From Microbacterium sp. ProA8 (GTDB lineage Bacteria > Actinomycetota > Actinomycetes > Actinomycetales > Microbacteriaceae), in the NCBI RefSeq assembly GCF_039905635.1, contig NZ_CP157000.1, positions 2,108,001 to 2,172,000 of the forward strand: a stretch of DNA of 64,000 bases. Direction: 5' to 3'. Position 1 is the stretch's first letter. Each line of letters opens with the position of its first letter. Under the pieces are notes generated by a model. The model saw only the letters and a list, made by a program, of their open reading frames with translations. It was not told the origin of the DNA and did no database searches. Shown in pieces: positions 9,378 through 18,611 of the stretch. A program made the translations under genes and the position numbers.

Positions 9378-10229
9378 GTGAAGATCCTCTCGATCCAGTC
9401 CGCGGTCGCCTACGGTCACGTCGGCAATTCCGCCGCCGTCTTCCCGCTCCAGCGCATCGGCGTCGAGGTCATGCCCGTGTACACGGTGAACTTCTCGAAT
9501 CACACCGGATACGGCGCCTGGCGCGGTCCGATGATCGGACCAGACGAGGTGCGCGAGGTCATCCTCGGCATCGAGGAGCGCGGCGCGCTCCCGCAGATCG
9601 ACGTCGTGCTCTCGGGCTATCAGGGCGGTGAGGGCATCGCGGACGTCATCCTCGACACCGTCGCTCGCGTCAAGGAGGCCAACCCGGCCGCCGTCTACGC
9701 CTGCGACCCGGTGATGGGCAACGCGAAGTCCGGCTGCTTCGTGGCGCCGGCGATCCCGGTGCTGCTGCGCGAGCGCGTCGTGCCGGCGGCGGACATCATC
9801 ACGCCGAACCAGTTCGAGCTGGGCTTCCTGACCGGAACCGAGCCCGCCGACCTGGAGTCCACCCTCGCCTCGGCCGACCTCGCCCGGGCGATGGGCCCGA
9901 GCACCGTGCTGGTGACGAGCGTCGAGCGTCCGGACCGCCCCGAGGGCACGATCGAGATGCTCGCCGTCACCGACGACGGCGCCTGGATCGTGCAGACGCC
10001 GCACATCCCGATGAAGGCCAACGGCTCCGGCGACGTCACCGCCGCCCTGTTCACCGCGCACTACCGCCGCAGCGGCGACGCCGCCGACGCGCTCGCGCGC
10101 ACGACGTCGAGCGTCTACGACCTGCTCGAGCGCACGCACGCCTCGGGTGAGCGCGAACTCCAGCTGATCGAGTCGCAGGAGGCCTACGCCCATCCGCGAC
10201 TGCAGTTCGAGGTCACGCACGTCCGCTGA
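9378..10229 (+). CDS. pdxY: Pyridoxal kinase PdxY
   Basis: Phosphorylates pyridoxal (B6 salvage). From the GTG at 9378 it has 283 residues and begins with the family pattern ILSIQSAVAYGHVGNSAA. Other ribokinase-family marks are YQGGEGIADVI, CDPVMGN and the anion-hole motif NGSGDVTAALF near residue 215-225. The start was chosen because residues upstream do not fit the family and would lie inside pdxR. It follows the pdxR stop by seven bases. Confidence 0.95.
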   Translation: MKILSIQSAVAYGHVGNSAAVFPLQRIGVEVMPVYTVNFSNHTGYGAWRGPMIGPDEVREVILGIEERGALPQIDVVLSGYQGGEGIADVILDTVARVKEANPAAVYACDPVMGNAKSGCFVAPAIPVLLRERVVPAADIITPNQFELGFLTGTEPADLESTLASADLARAMGPSTVLVTSVERPDRPEGTIEMLAVTDDGAWIVQTPHIPMKANGSGDVTAALFTAHYRRSGDAADALARTTSSVYDLLERTHASGERELQLIESQEAYAHPRLQFEVTHVR

Positions 10230-10302
10230 CGTCGGCATACGTGGCGCGCGAAGCGACGCGCGGGGATGAAGCCGCTGACGGCGGCATCCACACTCCCGCG
10301 GG

Positions 10303-10872
10303 TCAGCCGTGCCAGGCGTCGGCCACGGCGCGGCGCACGTCGCCGAGGAGCTGCGGCAGGGCCTTCGTCTTGGCGATGATCGGGAAGAAGTTCGCGTCGG
10401 CCGCCCACCGCGGCACGATGTGCTGGTGCAGGTGCTCGTCGACGCCGGCACCCGCCACGTGACCCTGATTCATGCCGATGTTGAAGCCGTCGCACCGCGA
10501 GACTTGACGCAGAACGCGCATGCCCTGCTGGGTGAGGTCGCCGATCTCGGCCACCTCTTCGTCGGTCGCCTGGTCGTACGTCGCGATGTGGCGGTACGGG
10601 CAGACCAGCAGGTGTCCGGAGTTGTACGGGAAGAGGTTCAGCAGCGCGTAGGCGGTACGCCCGCGGAAGACGATCAGGCCGTCCTCGTCGGACTTGCGCG
10701 GTGCCTCGCAGAACGGGCACTCCTTGCGCAGCACCTCCGGCCCTGCCTGGATGTAGGCCATCCGGTGCGGAGTCCAGAGCCGCTGGAACTCATCCGGCAC
10801 CCCCGCCAGGGTGGCGGCGTCGACGAGCGCGGCGTCCTCGCCGGAGACCGCGCCCGTCGACCCGTCGCTCAC
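10303..10872 (-). CDS. HIT-family hydrolase or nucleotidyltransferase
   Basis: Histidine-triad protein of 189 residues acting on nucleoside-phosphate substrates. The active-site triad is EHLHQHIVP, and CPFCEAPRK is half of a zinc site. GTG at 10872 overlaps the thrS stop by four bases (GTGA), so the two are coupled. thrS followed by a HIT gene and then the pdxST region is a common actinobacterial order; in M. tuberculosis the equivalent protein is annotated as Ap4A phosphorylase. The exact substrate cannot be read from the sequence. Confidence 0.93.
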   Translation of the reverse strand: MSDGSTGAVSGEDAALVDAATLAGVPDEFQRLWTPHRMAYIQAGPEVLRKECPFCEAPRKSDEDGLIVFRGRTAYALLNLFPYNSGHLLVCPYRHIATYDQATDEEVAEIGDLTQQGMRVLRQVSRCDGFNIGMNQGHVAGAGVDEHLHQHIVPRWAADANFFPIIAKTKALPQLLGDVRRAVADAWHG

Positions 10873-12863
10873 GCGAAGTCCTCCGCGGTGTTCACCAGCG
10901 TGTGGGCGGCGATGGCCTCGTGCACCCGGCGGACGGCGTCGGCGATCGGCACGCCGTTCTCCTGCGTGCCGTCGCGGAAGCGGAACGACACGGTGCCCGC
11001 GGACTGGTCCTGGGCGCCGGCGATCAGCTGCAGCGGCACCTTCTGCGTGGTGTGCGTGCGGATCTTCTTCTGCATGCGGTCGTCGCTGTGGTCCAGCTCG
11101 GCGCGCACGCCCTCGGCCTTGAGCTGGTCGATCACATCGCCCAGATAGTCTGCGAAGTCCTCCGCGACCGGGATGCCGACCACCTGCACCGGCGACAGCC
11201 AGACCGGGAACGCGCCCGCGTAGTGCTCGAGCAGGATGGCGAAGAACCGCTCGATCGAGCCGAATAGCGCCCGGTGGATCATGATCGGCCGCTTCTTCTG
11301 GCCGTCGCGATCGGTGTACTCCAGCTCGAAGCGCTCGGGCAGGTTCGGATCGACCTGCACCGTCGACAGCTGCCACACGCGGCCGATCGCGTCACGGGTC
11401 TTGAGGTCGATCTTCGGCCCGTAGAAAGCGGCTTCCCCCGGCACCTCGGTGAGCTTCAGACCGCTCGCCATCGCGACGTTGCGCAGCGCGTTCGTCGAGT
11501 AGTCCCAGAACTCGTCCGAGCCGATCCACTTGTCCTTCTCGTCGTCGCGCATCGACAGTTCGAGCTCGAAGTCGTCCAGGCCGAAGTCGCGCAGCATCGA
11601 GATCACGAACTCGAGGACGCGGGTGGTCTCGCTCTCCAGCTGCTCGGGCGTGACGAAGAGATGCGAGTCGTCCTGGGTGAACCCGCGCACACGGGTGAGA
11701 CCGTGCAGCGCCCCCGACAGCTCGTTGCGGTACACGGTGCCGTTCTCTGCGAGCCGCATCGGCAGATCGCGGTAGCTGCGGGCCCGCTCCTTATAGATCA
11801 GGATGTGCATCGGGCAGTTCATCGGCTTCAGGTAGTAGTCCTGGCCGTGCTTGGTGATCTCGCCGTGCTCGTCGCGCTCCTCGTCCATCACGATGGGCGG
11901 GAACATCCCCTCCTTGTACGTGACGAGGTGGTTCGAGGTGAGGAACAGGTCCTCTTTGGAGATGTGCGGCGTGTACACGTAGGTGTAGCCGCCGGCGATG
12001 TGACGCCGACGCGCGTGCTGCTCCATCTCGCCGCGCACGACGCCGCCGCGGGGATGCCACACCGACAGGCCCGAGCCGATCTCATCGGGGAACGAGAACA
12101 GGTCGAGATCCTTGCCGAGCTTGCGGTGATCCCGCTTCGCGGCCTCTTCGAGACGCGTCTGGTACGCGCGCAGCTCGTCCTTCGAGGGCCAGGCGGTCCC
12201 GTAGATGCGCTGCAGCTGCGGGTTCTTCTCGCTGCCGCGCCAGTACGCTCCGGCGATGCGCTGCAGTGCCCAGCCGTTGCCGATCATGCGGGTGTTCGGC
12301 AGGTGCGGGCCGCGGCAGAGGTCCTTCCAGACCGTCTGACCGTCGCGGTCGACGTTGTCGTAGATCGTCAGCTCGCCGGCGCCGACCTCGACAGAGGCGC
12401 CCTCGGTCTTCTCGGCCCCGCCGCCCTTGAGACCGATGAGCTCGAGCTTGAACGGCTCGGAGGCCAGTTCCGCGCGCGCCTCTTCATCGGTGACCACTCG
12501 GCGGACGAAGCGCTGGCCCTCGCGGACGATGCGCTGCATCTCCTTGTCGATGGCCTTCACATCCTCCGGAGTGAACGGATGCTCCACGCCGAAGTCGTAG
12601 TAGAAGCCGTCGGTGATCGGCGGGCCGATGCCGAGGTTCGCCTGCGGGTTGATGCGCTGCACCGCCTGAGCGAGCACGTGCGCGGCGGAATGGCGAAGGA
12701 TGGCGAGACCGTCGGGGCTGTCGATGGCGACCGGCTCGACGGCATCCGTGTCGGTCACCACCGTCGCGAGGTCTTTCAATTCGCCGTTCACACGCAGCGC
12801 GACCACGGAGCGGTCGGGGAACAGGGCGAAGCCGTCGGTCGGAAGGGACACAGCGTCAGTCAC
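10869..12863 (-). CDS. thrS: Threonine--tRNA ligase
   Basis: Class II synthetase that charges tRNA-Thr. From the GTG at 12863, with CAGGAGAG ribosome site five bases upstream, it has 664 residues. Order: N-terminal TGS-like domain, second additional domain with [12 protein letters not shown] (editing-type HxxxH), catalytic core with [10 protein letters not shown] (zinc-ligand Cys) and [11 protein letters not shown], and C-terminal anticodon-binding domain. An in-frame ATG ten codons upstream has no ribosome site. Confidence 0.97.
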   Translation of the reverse strand: MTDAVSLPTDGFALFPDRSVVALRVNGELKDLATVVTDTDAVEPVAIDSPDGLAILRHSAAHVLAQAVQRINPQANLGIGPPITDGFYYDFGVEHPFTPEDVKAIDKEMQRIVREGQRFVRRVVTDEEARAELASEPFKLELIGLKGGGAEKTEGASVEVGAGELTIYDNVDRDGQTVWKDLCRGPHLPNTRMIGNGWALQRIAGAYWRGSEKNPQLQRIYGTAWPSKDELRAYQTRLEEAAKRDHRKLGKDLDLFSFPDEIGSGLSVWHPRGGVVRGEMEQHARRRHIAGGYTYVYTPHISKEDLFLTSNHLVTYKEGMFPPIVMDEERDEHGEITKHGQDYYLKPMNCPMHILIYKERARSYRDLPMRLAENGTVYRNELSGALHGLTRVRGFTQDDSHLFVTPEQLESETTRVLEFVISMLRDFGLDDFELELSMRDDEKDKWIGSDEFWDYSTNALRNVAMASGLKLTEVPGEAAFYGPKIDLKTRDAIGRVWQLSTVQVDPNLPERFELEYTDRDGQKKRPIMIHRALFGSIERFFAILLEHYAGAFPVWLSPVQVVGIPVAEDFADYLGDVIDQLKAEGVRAELDHSDDRMQKKIRTHTTQKVPLQLIAGAQDQSAGTVSFRFRDGTQENGVPIADAVRRVHEAIAAHTLVNTAEDFA

Positions 12864-13100
12864 GGAAACTCTCCTGGGAATGGCTCGGATCAAGGCTACT
12901 CAGCTTCGGACGCACGACGCGCCCCGCCCGCTCAGGCGCCGAGCGTTCGCGTGTCGGTCTTCACTGCCGCTGTCGCGGTCGACCAGACGAGTTCCACCCC
13001 TCGAGTGTACCCAGTGGGCGGTCGCCGCCCGATGTCGCCGGACGCGAGGGAATCGGCGTGGTCTTCGACCGCGCCTGCGGCTCCGACTTACCCTGAGCGG

Positions 13101-13313
13101 GTGCGGCGACACTCTCTCGATTCCACGGCGATCGCGTCGGCCGGCTACGACGCCGCGACAGCGGTGCTTCAGCTCGAGTTCACCTCGGGCGAGGTCTATC
13201 GCTACTTCGCGGTGCCGCCGTCGGTACATCGCGCCCTGCGTGCCGCCGAGAGCGCCGGCAACTTCTTCCGTGAGCGGATCCGCGACGTATACCCCTCTGA
13301 GCACGTGCGCTGA
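13101..13313 (+). CDS. Small KTSC-domain protein
   Basis: A 70-residue protein matching the KTSC family (lysine-tRNA-synthetase-associated C-terminal-like domain): DSTAIASAGYD, LQLEFTSGEVYRYFAVPPSV, and AGNFFRERIRDVYP. Function is unknown; stand-alone copies are common. The GTG start follows TACCCT (13089-13094) by exactly six bases, the leaderless signature, which supports this start and the reality of the gene. It ends just before the tRNA operon terminator. Confidence 0.82.
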   Translation: MRRHSLDSTAIASAGYDAATAVLQLEFTSGEVYRYFAVPPSVHRALRAAESAGNFFRERIRDVYPSEHVR

Positions 13314-13320
13314 CGCAATG

Positions 13321-13347
13321 AAAAACCCCCGGGGGAACCGGGGGTTT
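13321..13347 (-). terminator. Intrinsic terminator of the tRNA-Gly/Cys/Val operon
   Basis: On the minus strand a ten-base stem (AAACCCCCGG with CCGGGGGTTT) around a five-base loop, followed by a T-run. It lies immediately downstream of tRNA-Val(GAC) and just after the KTSC stop on the other strand. Confidence 0.8.
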
Positions 13348-13351
13348 CAGG

Positions 13352-13426
13352 TGGTGCGCGATACTGGGATCGAACCAGTGACCTCTTCCGTGTCAGGGAA
13401 GCGCGCTACCGCTGCGCCAATCGCGC
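13352..13426 (-). tRNA. tRNA-Val (anticodon GAC)
   Basis: Cloverleaf with acceptor GCGCGAT paired to ATCGCGC, discriminator A and an encoded CCA. The anticodon loop CTGACAC on a CTTCC/GGAAG stem gives GAC, reading GTC/GTT. It is last of three tRNA genes on this strand. Confidence 0.95.
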
Positions 13427-13452
13427 CTAAAAAGGCTCTTCAGTTGTCGGCG

Positions 13453-13523
13453 AGGTGGCGACGGGATTCGAACCCGTGTAAACGGCTTTGCAGGCCGGTG
13501 CCTAGCCGCTCGGCCACGCCACC
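13453..13523 (-). tRNA. tRNA-Cys (anticodon GCA)
   Basis: Acceptor GGTGGCG pairs with CGCCACC. Discriminator U73 is typical of tRNA-Cys. Anticodon loop CTGCAAA gives GCA. CCA is not encoded. Middle gene of the three-tRNA unit. Confidence 0.95.
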
Positions 13524-13576
13524 GCGTGTGGTTTGACCCCACGTGCCGTGATCCCTGGAGGAGATCCCTGCACTCG

Positions 13577-13649
13577 AGCGGATGACGAGACTCGAACTCG
13601 CGACCCCAACCTTGGCAAGGTTGTGCGCTACCAACTGCGCTACATCCGC
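13577..13649 (-). tRNA. tRNA-Gly (anticodon GCC)
   Basis: Acceptor GCGGATG pairs with CATCCGC. Anticodon loop TTGCCAA on a CAACC/GGTTG stem gives GCC, the main glycine anticodon in a high-G+C genome. CCA is not encoded. First gene of the minus-strand tRNA unit. Confidence 0.95.
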
Positions 13650-13657
13650 ATTTCGTT

Positions 13658-13676
13658 CCCGGGTTGTTCACCCGGG
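13658..13676. other. Short hairpin CCCGGGT-N5-ACCCGGG in the tRNA leader
   Basis: Perfect seven-base inverted repeat just upstream of tRNA-Gly, between it and the candidate promoter. It may act in processing of the tRNA precursor. No T-run follows, so it is not an obvious terminator. Confidence 0.4.
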
Positions 13677-13686
13677 CACTTGAAAG

Positions 13687-13715
13687 ACTCTAACCGATCC
13701 TGGCCGTCCTGCAAA
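13687..13715 (-). promoter_or_regulatory. Candidate promoter of the tRNA-Gly/Cys/Val operon
   Basis: On the minus strand TTTGCA (13715-13710) and TAGAGT (13692-13687) are separated by 17 bases, a plausible -35/-10 pair for the housekeeping sigma factor. tRNA-Gly starts about 38 bases downstream of the -10. Confidence 0.5.
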
Positions 13716-13774
13716 ACCAGACGCACCCCGCGCGTGTCATCTGGGAGTGGTCTGAAGGGGGGTTCGGCATCCGG

Positions 13775-13780
13775 TAAGAT
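13775..13780 (+). promoter_or_regulatory. Candidate -10 for tRNA-Val(CAC)
   Basis: TAAGAT lies 24 bases before the mature 5' end of the plus-strand tRNA. The -35 is not convincing. Confidence 0.4.
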
Positions 13781-13804
13781 CGGTAGTCGTCCCCCTCGGG
13801 GAAC

Positions 13805-13880
13805 GGGCGATTGGCGCAGTTGGTAGCGCGCTTCCTTCACACGGAAGAGGTCATCAGTTCGAGTCTGGTATCGCCCACCA
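13805..13880 (+). tRNA. tRNA-Val (anticodon CAC)
   Basis: Acceptor GGGCGAT pairs with ATCGCCC, discriminator A, encoded CCA. Anticodon loop TTCACAC gives CAC, reading GTG. It is divergent from the other three tRNAs and is followed three bases later by a strong terminator. Its body is close to that of the nearby tRNA-Val(GAC), suggesting a shared origin. Confidence 0.95.
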
Positions 13881-13882
13881 TC

Positions 13883-13917
13883 ACGGCCCGGTCAACCACA
13901 TTGACCGGGCCGTTTTT
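13883..13917 (+). terminator. Intrinsic terminator after tRNA-Val(CAC)
   Basis: A 12-13 base stem (ACGGCCCGGTCAA with TTGACCGGGCCGT) followed by TTTTT. It also separates the tRNA from the convergent PemK-like gene. Confidence 0.9.
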
Positions 13918-13924
13918 CATGCCG

Positions 13925-14452
13925 TCAGCCGCCGGCGCTCCAGCCGTACCGGCGGTGCAGGGCGTCGGCGACGCGCACGAAACGGTCCAGGTCGAGAGCG
14001 GATGCCTCCCGGCGCATGCCGTCGCGATGCACGCTGTAGAGCTGGTCGATGTCGACCCACGACGGGCGGCCCTGCGCGTCCCACTCCCCCGTGCCGATCG
14101 CCAGGAAGTCCCGGTCGCCGTCGTGCGCCCTGCTCGTCAGCCGAACGGCGTATACCCGCTCTTCGCTCTGCCGCGCGATCACCAGCACCGGACGGTCCTT
14201 GCCGCGGCCGTCGTTCTCGGTGTACGGCACCCAGGTCCAGACGATCTCACCGGCGTCGGGGTCGCCGTCCCGGTGGGGCGCGTAGGTGATCCGCAGCGCC
14301 CCCGCTGCGGGCGGCGGCACCTCGACGGTCGCAGCGGGACCGCCCCGACTCTCGACCGGCGCTGAAGGCGTTGGCGGCGTGGGTGGAGCCGGCCGCCGGC
14401 GGGGCCTCAGGATGCTGGTCAGGATGCCGAACAGCCCGTTTCGCTGTGTCAC
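13925..14452 (-). CDS. PemK/MazF-like protein, possible orphan toxin-type nuclease
   Basis: About 175 residues. The C-terminal two-thirds carries the PemK/MazF-type beta-barrel pattern: GEIVWTWVPY, then GRGKDRPVLVIA and an SRAHDGDRDF region. The N-terminal 55 residues are Arg/Pro-rich and unstructured. Classical MazF enzymes are mRNA interferases, but no antitoxin gene is next to it, so it may be a domesticated relative. GTG at 14452 is preferred over the ATG at 14461, because TAGGAT (14465-14460) lies seven bases before the GTG and overlaps the ATG, the leaderless layout used by its neighbours. Confidence 0.72.
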   Translation of the reverse strand: MTQRNGLFGILTSILRPRRRPAPPTPPTPSAPVESRGGPAATVEVPPPAAGALRITYAPHRDGDPDAGEIVWTWVPYTENDGRGKDRPVLVIARQSEERVYAVRLTSRAHDGDRDFLAIGTGEWDAQGRPSWVDIDQLYSVHRDGMRREASALDLDRFVRVADALHRRYGWSAGG

Positions 14453-14515
14453 AGTCGCCATCCTAGGAGCGCGGTGTGCCCGCTCCGCGGTGCTCCGAAG
14501 GATGCCGGGGCACGG

Positions 14516-14557
14516 CGAAGGGGCGCCGCGGTGGGGGGAACCGCGACGCCCCTTCGG
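14516..14557 (-). terminator. Strong hairpin downstream of amt
   Basis: CGAAGGGGCG/CGCCCCTTCG plus an inner CGCGGT/ACCGCG stem, just after the amt stop codon. It lacks a T-run, so it may end transcription or stabilise the 3' end of amt mRNA. Confidence 0.6.
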
Positions 14558-14572
14558 GCAGTGCCGTGCGTG

Positions 14573-15841
14573 TCAGACGCGTGCGCCTTCGAGCACGTAG
14601 CCCTCCTCGCCGTGGACGACGGTGTCGATACCGGCGACCTCGTCCTCGTTCTTGACGCGGAAGCCGACCGTCTTCTCGATCACGAAGCCGATGGCGTAGG
14701 CCAGCACGAACGAGTAGACCAGCACCGACACGGCGGCGATCGCCTGGACCAGCAGCTGCGTGAACTGACCGCTGTAGATCAGGCCGGTGTTGTTCGCGAA
14801 GAAGCCGAGGTACAGCGTGCCGATCAGGCCGCCGACGAGGTGGATGCCCACCACGTCGAGCGAGTCGTCGAAGCCCCACTTGTACTTGAGCTCGATCGCC
14901 AGCGCGCAGAGGGCACCCGCGACGAGGCCGAGCACGATGGCCCAGATCGGGGTCAGCGCGGCACACGCCGGGGTGATCGCGACGAGACCCGCGACCGCAC
15001 CCGAGGCGGCGCCCACCGACGTGGGCTTGCCGTCCTTGATCTTCTCCACCACGAGCCAGGCGAGCAGCGCGGCGGCCGGAGCGGCGATCGTGTTGACGAA
15101 CGCGAGCGCGGCGGTGCCGTCGGCTGCGAGCTCCGAACCGGCGTTGAAGCCGAACCAGCCGAACCACAGCAGGCCGGCGCCGAGGAGCACGAACGGCGGG
15201 TTGTGGGGGACGTGCACGCCCTTCTGGAAGCCGAGGCGCTTGCCGAGCACCAGCGCGAGCGCGAGGGCGGCCGCACCGGCGTTGATGTGGACGGCGGTGC
15301 CACCGGCGAAGTCGATCGCGCCGACGCCGAACCACTCCTGCATGCCGTACGTGATCCAGCCGCCGTAGGCGAAGCTGCCGTCCTCGGCGAGGCCGAAGTT
15401 GAACACCCAGCTGGCGACCGGGAAGTAGACGATCGTCGCCCAGATGGCGGCGAAGATCATCCACGAGCCGAACTTGGCGCGGTCGGCGATCGCGCCCGAC
15501 ACGAGGGCGACCGTCAGGATGGCGAACGTGGCCTGGAAGGCGACGAAGGCCAGCGGCGGGTAGGAGGCGCCCTCAGGAACCTCGAGCAGGCTCGTCAGGC
15601 CGATCGCCGACCAGTCGATCGCCCAGGGTGCGACCAGCCCCTCGGCGCTCGGGAAGGCGATGGCGTAGCCGTAGACGACCCAGAGCACGCCGATGAGCCC
15701 CAGTGCGCCGAAGCTCAGCATCATCATGCTGATGACGCTCTTGGCCTTGACCAGGCCGCCGTAGAAGAATGCGAGACCGGGCGTCATCAACAAGACGAGC
15801 GCGGCCGCGATGAGCATGAATGCGGTGTTGCCTTGATCCAT
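14573..15841 (-). CDS. amt: Ammonium transporter
   Basis: Amt/Rh-family channel for ammonium uptake in the cytoplasmic membrane. The 422-residue protein has about eleven membrane segments. The two pore histidines are visible in GTAVHINAGAAAL and in GIHLVGGLIGTL. The C-terminal tail is the usual regulatory arm. No glnB/glnD gene follows, unlike many actinobacteria; a hairpin ends the unit. A GlnR-type box lies 91 bases upstream of the start, matching one upstream of glnA, which argues for control by nitrogen limitation. Confidence 0.96.
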   Translation of the reverse strand: MDQGNTAFMLIAAALVLLMTPGLAFFYGGLVKAKSVISMMMLSFGALGLIGVLWVVYGYAIAFPSAEGLVAPWAIDWSAIGLTSLLEVPEGASYPPLAFVAFQATFAILTVALVSGAIADRAKFGSWMIFAAIWATIVYFPVASWVFNFGLAEDGSFAYGGWITYGMQEWFGVGAIDFAGGTAVHINAGAAALALALVLGKRLGFQKGVHVPHNPPFVLLGAGLLWFGWFGFNAGSELAADGTAALAFVNTIAAPAAALLAWLVVEKIKDGKPTSVGAASGAVAGLVAITPACAALTPIWAIVLGLVAGALCALAIELKYKWGFDDSLDVVGIHLVGGLIGTLYLGFFANNTGLIYSGQFTQLLVQAIAAVSVLVYSFVLAYAIGFVIEKTVGFRVKNEDEVAGIDTVVHGEEGYVLEGARV

Positions 15842-15932
15842 CTCGGTGGAGAACCTCTCTGCGTGTGACGCAGGTGTAGCGTCGGGTTCCCTCAGTGTGA
15901 CGACGGTCCGTTACCGGAGCCGGTCGACCCGT

Positions 15933-15948
15933 GTTTCTCCCGCGTTAC
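15933..15948 (-). promoter_or_regulatory. GlnR-type box upstream of amt
   Basis: On the minus strand GTAAC-N6-GAAAC, an exact match to the actinobacterial GlnR half-site pair gTnAC-n6-GAAAC, with the GAAAC side 91 bases from the amt start. The same arrangement and distance occur at glnA (54880-54895). Confidence 0.7.
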
Positions 15949-15987
15949 ACGATGGGCGCGCAGGTAAACATCGTGTTTCGCTCAGCC

Positions 15988-16019
15988 GGATGCCGGCCGC
16001 GAATCAGGCCCAGGCATCC
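15988..16019 (-). other. Inverted GGATGCC/GGCATCC pair just after zapE
   Basis: GGATGCC at 15988 and GGCATCC at 16013 form an imperfect inverted repeat four bases past the zapE stop. It could form a weak hairpin; no T-run follows. It is also an instance of the over-used GGATGCC word discussed in the findings. Confidence 0.35.
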
Positions 16020-16022
16020 TGT

Positions 16023-17051
16023 TCACGCGAGTGTCGACGCGACGAGCCGTGAGATGGCGCGCAGGTATTTCTTGCGGTAGCCCCCGGCGAGCATCTCCTC
16101 AGGGAAGACCAGATCGAGCGACGTGCCCGTCGCCCGGATCGGCAGCTCCGCGTCGTACACGCGATCGATGAAGGCCACGAAGCGCAGGGCGGCGGACTGG
16201 TCGGTGAAGGGGGTCACGTCGCGCAGGCCCACGAGCGAGAGACCCTCGATGAGGCGGATGTACCGCGACGGGTGCACGCGCGCGAGATGCGCGACGAGCC
16301 CGTCGAAGTCGTCGTCCGAGGCGAGGCCCGCGGCGGCGGCATCCGCGATCGCCGCCTCGTACTGCGGCGGATCGAGCACGGCCGCGTGGCCGTCCACCGC
16401 ACGGTGACGGTAGTCGGTGCCGTCGATGCGGATGGTCTCGAAGCTCGCGGCCATCGCGTGGATCTCGCGGAGGAAGTCCTGTGCGGCGAACCGCCCCTCG
16501 CCGAGGGCGTTCGGGGGCGTGTTGGATGTCGCGGCCAGGCGCGTGCCCGACGACACCAGCTCGGCCAGCAGCCGCGTCATCACCATCGTGTCGCCGGGAT
16601 CGTCGAGTTCGAACTCGTCGATGCACAGCAGGTCGGATCCGCGAAACAGCTCGACCGTGTTCTGGTAGCCGAGGGCGCCCACCAGCGCCGTGTACTCGAT
16701 GAACGATCCGAAGTATTTCCGGCGGGCGGGCATCGCGTGGTAGACGGCGGCGAGCAGATGCGTCTTGCCGACGCCGAAACCGCCGTCGAGATAGATGCCC
16801 GGCTTGAGCTCGGGTCGCTTGGCGCGGCGGAACAGCCCGCCCTTGACCGGGGCGGAGGCACCCGAGAACGCCTGCAGCAGATCCTTCGCCTGCTGCTGCG
16901 ACGGGTAAGAGGGGTCGGCCCGATAGGTGTCGAAGGTCGCGTCGGCGAACTGCGGGGGCGGGACCAGCGCGGCGACCATCTCTGCGCCGGCGAGCTGCGG
17001 GGCGCGCTCCGCGAGATGGACGACGCCGGTGCGTGTGACGGAGGCGGTCAT
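16023..17051 (-). CDS. zapE: AFG1/ZapE-family ATPase
   Basis: P-loop ATPase of the AFG1/LACE1/ZapE family; in E. coli ZapE acts at the division ring under stress. From the ATG at 17051 (AGGA ribosome site) it has 342 residues. Walker A is [11 protein letters not shown], Walker B is [11 protein letters not shown]. Long in-frame sequence upstream has no family similarity and overlaps the divergent rhodanese promoter, so it was excluded. Role in this organism is inferred from the family only. Confidence 0.9.
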   Translation of the reverse strand: MTASVTRTGVVHLAERAPQLAGAEMVAALVPPPQFADATFDTYRADPSYPSQQQAKDLLQAFSGASAPVKGGLFRRAKRPELKPGIYLDGGFGVGKTHLLAAVYHAMPARRKYFGSFIEYTALVGALGYQNTVELFRGSDLLCIDEFELDDPGDTMVMTRLLAELVSSGTRLAATSNTPPNALGEGRFAAQDFLREIHAMAASFETIRIDGTDYRHRAVDGHAAVLDPPQYEAAIADAAAAGLASDDDFDGLVAHLARVHPSRYIRLIEGLSLVGLRDVTPFTDQSAALRFVAFIDRVYDAELPIRATGTSLDLVFPEEMLAGGYRKKYLRAISRLVASTLA

Positions 17052-17214
17052 GCGGATCCTGTGTCGGAGTCTTACAGAGGGGCTGTGCACGCCCGTCCGG
17101 GAATCTATGGTCGGAGGCGACGGTTCAACCCTAACCGTCGCCCGCGTGCGCCCGCCTCGCTCGACGCCGGATGACAGCCGCCCGACCGAACCGCACCCGA
17201 ATCCAGGAGATGCC

Positions 17215-18120
17215 ATGCCCGTCGAGACCGACACGTCGTCCGAGAAGTTCGCCGAGTACGCCCATCCGGACAGGCTCGTGACCGGCGAGTGGCTGCAGGC
17301 GCACCTGGGAGAGCCGGGCCTTGCGGTGGTCGAATCCGACGAGGACGTGCTGCTCTACGAGACCGGCCACATCCCGGGCGCGGTCAAGATCGACTGGCAC
17401 ACCGAGCTCAACGATCCCGTGGTGCGCGACTACGTCGACGGCAAGGGCTTCGCGGCCCTGCTCAGCCGCAAGGGCATCTCGCGCGACGACACCGTCGTGA
17501 TCTACGGCGACAAGAACAACTGGTGGGCGGCCTACGCATTGTGGGTGTTCTCGCTCTTCGGCCACGAGGACGTCCGCCTCCTCGACGGCGGCCGCGACAA
17601 GTGGATCGCCGAGGGCCGGCCGGTGACGACCGACCGGTCGACGCCCGAGCCGACCGACTACCCGGTCGTGGAGCGGGACGACACCGCCCTGCGCGCCTAC
17701 AAGGACGACGTGCTCGCGCACCTCGGCAGCGGACCGCTCATCGATGTGCGCTCCCCGGAGGAGTACGACGGCTCCCGCACCACCGCACCGGCGTACCCCG
17801 AAGAAGGCGCGCTGCGGGGCGGCCACATCCCGTCGGCGCAGAGCGTGCCCTGGGCGCGCGCGGTCGCGGCCGACGGCGGATTCAAGTCGCGGGCCGAACT
17901 GGACGCGATCTACCGCGACGAAGCAGGTCTTCAGGACGGCGACGCGATCGTCGCGTACTGCCGCATCGGGGAGCGTTCCAGTCACACCTGGTTCGTCCTC
18001 CGGCACCTCCTCGGCTTCGACGACGTGCGCAACTACGACGGATCCTGGACCGAGTGGGGCAGCGCCGTGCGCGTGCCGATCGTGACGGGTGCTGAGCCGG
18101 GGGCGGCTCCCGCCCGCTGA
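17215..18120 (+). CDS. sseA: Thiosulfate sulfurtransferase (two-domain rhodanese)
   Basis: Transfers sulfane sulfur from thiosulfate or mercaptopyruvate to acceptors. The 301-residue protein has two rhodanese domains: an inactive N-terminal one (about 15-140) and a C-terminal one with the active-site loop [14 protein letters not shown] at 17215 follows an AGGAG ribosome site. It is followed 35 bases later by a sufE gene, suggesting a joint role in sulfur transfer. The CRIGERSS loop resembles actinobacterial CysA2/SseA-type proteins. Confidence 0.92.
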   Translation: MPVETDTSSEKFAEYAHPDRLVTGEWLQAHLGEPGLAVVESDEDVLLYETGHIPGAVKIDWHTELNDPVVRDYVDGKGFAALLSRKGISRDDTVVIYGDKNNWWAAYALWVFSLFGHEDVRLLDGGRDKWIAEGRPVTTDRSTPEPTDYPVVERDDTALRAYKDDVLAHLGSGPLIDVRSPEEYDGSRTTAPAYPEEGALRGGHIPSAQSVPWARAVAADGGFKSRAELDAIYRDEAGLQDGDAIVAYCRIGERSSHTWFVLRHLLGFDDVRNYDGSWTEWGSAVRVPIVTGAEPGAAPAR

Positions 18121-18155
18121 GCCGTGTGCACCCGCCGCGTGGGAGGATGGGAGTG

Positions 18156-18596
18156 ATGACCGAAGCCGTCCTGCCCGACCGTCTCGCCGAGATCCGCGAC
18201 GAGTTCCTCGAGCTGCCCGAGCCCGACCGCCTGCAGCTGCTCCTGGAGTATTCGTACGAGCTGCCGCCGGTCCCGGCGGAGTACGAGGACCATCCGGAAC
18301 GTTATGAGCGCGTGGTCGAGTGCCAGTCCCCCGTCTTCATCGTCGTCGACGTCGATCCGGACGGCATCGTCGCGATGCACGCGACCGCCCCGCCCGAGGC
18401 GCCGACGACCCGCGGCTTCGCCAGCATCCTGGCGCAGGGGCTCACCGGCCTGTCTGCCGCGGAGGTGCTCTCGGTGCCGGGCGACTACCCGCAGACGCTC
18501 GGGCTCACCCGCGTGGTGTCTCCGCTGCGGATCTCGGGCATGACGGGCATGCTGCTGCGGGCGCAGCGCCAGGTGCGCGCGGCGTCACCCGCCTGA
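18156..18596 (+). CDS. sufE: SufE-family cysteine desulfurase activator
   Basis: SufE accepts sulfur from a cysteine desulfurase and passes it to Fe-S assembly. The 146-residue product has the acceptor Cys in RVVECQSPVFI and the SufE core that follows. Start at 18156 sits after a GGGAGTG ribosome site. No sufBCD genes are nearby; rhodanese plus SufE as a pair is frequent in actinobacteria and may feed sulfur from thiosulfate, which is an inference. Confidence 0.9.
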   Translation: MTEAVLPDRLAEIRDEFLELPEPDRLQLLLEYSYELPPVPAEYEDHPERYERVVECQSPVFIVVDVDPDGIVAMHATAPPEAPTTRGFASILAQGLTGLSAAEVLSVPGDYPQTLGLTRVVSPLRISGMTGMLLRAQRQVRAASPA

Positions 18597-18611
18597 CACG
18601 CGGCGAACCGC

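Noticed and set aside
13350..13880. tRNA cluster considered as an integration (att) site
   Set aside because: No integrase, no duplicated tRNA 3' end and no foreign genes on either side.
17052..17234. Upstream extension of zapE by 61 codons
   Set aside because: It would run across the divergent rhodanese start and has no family similarity; the ATG at 17051 has a good ribosome site.
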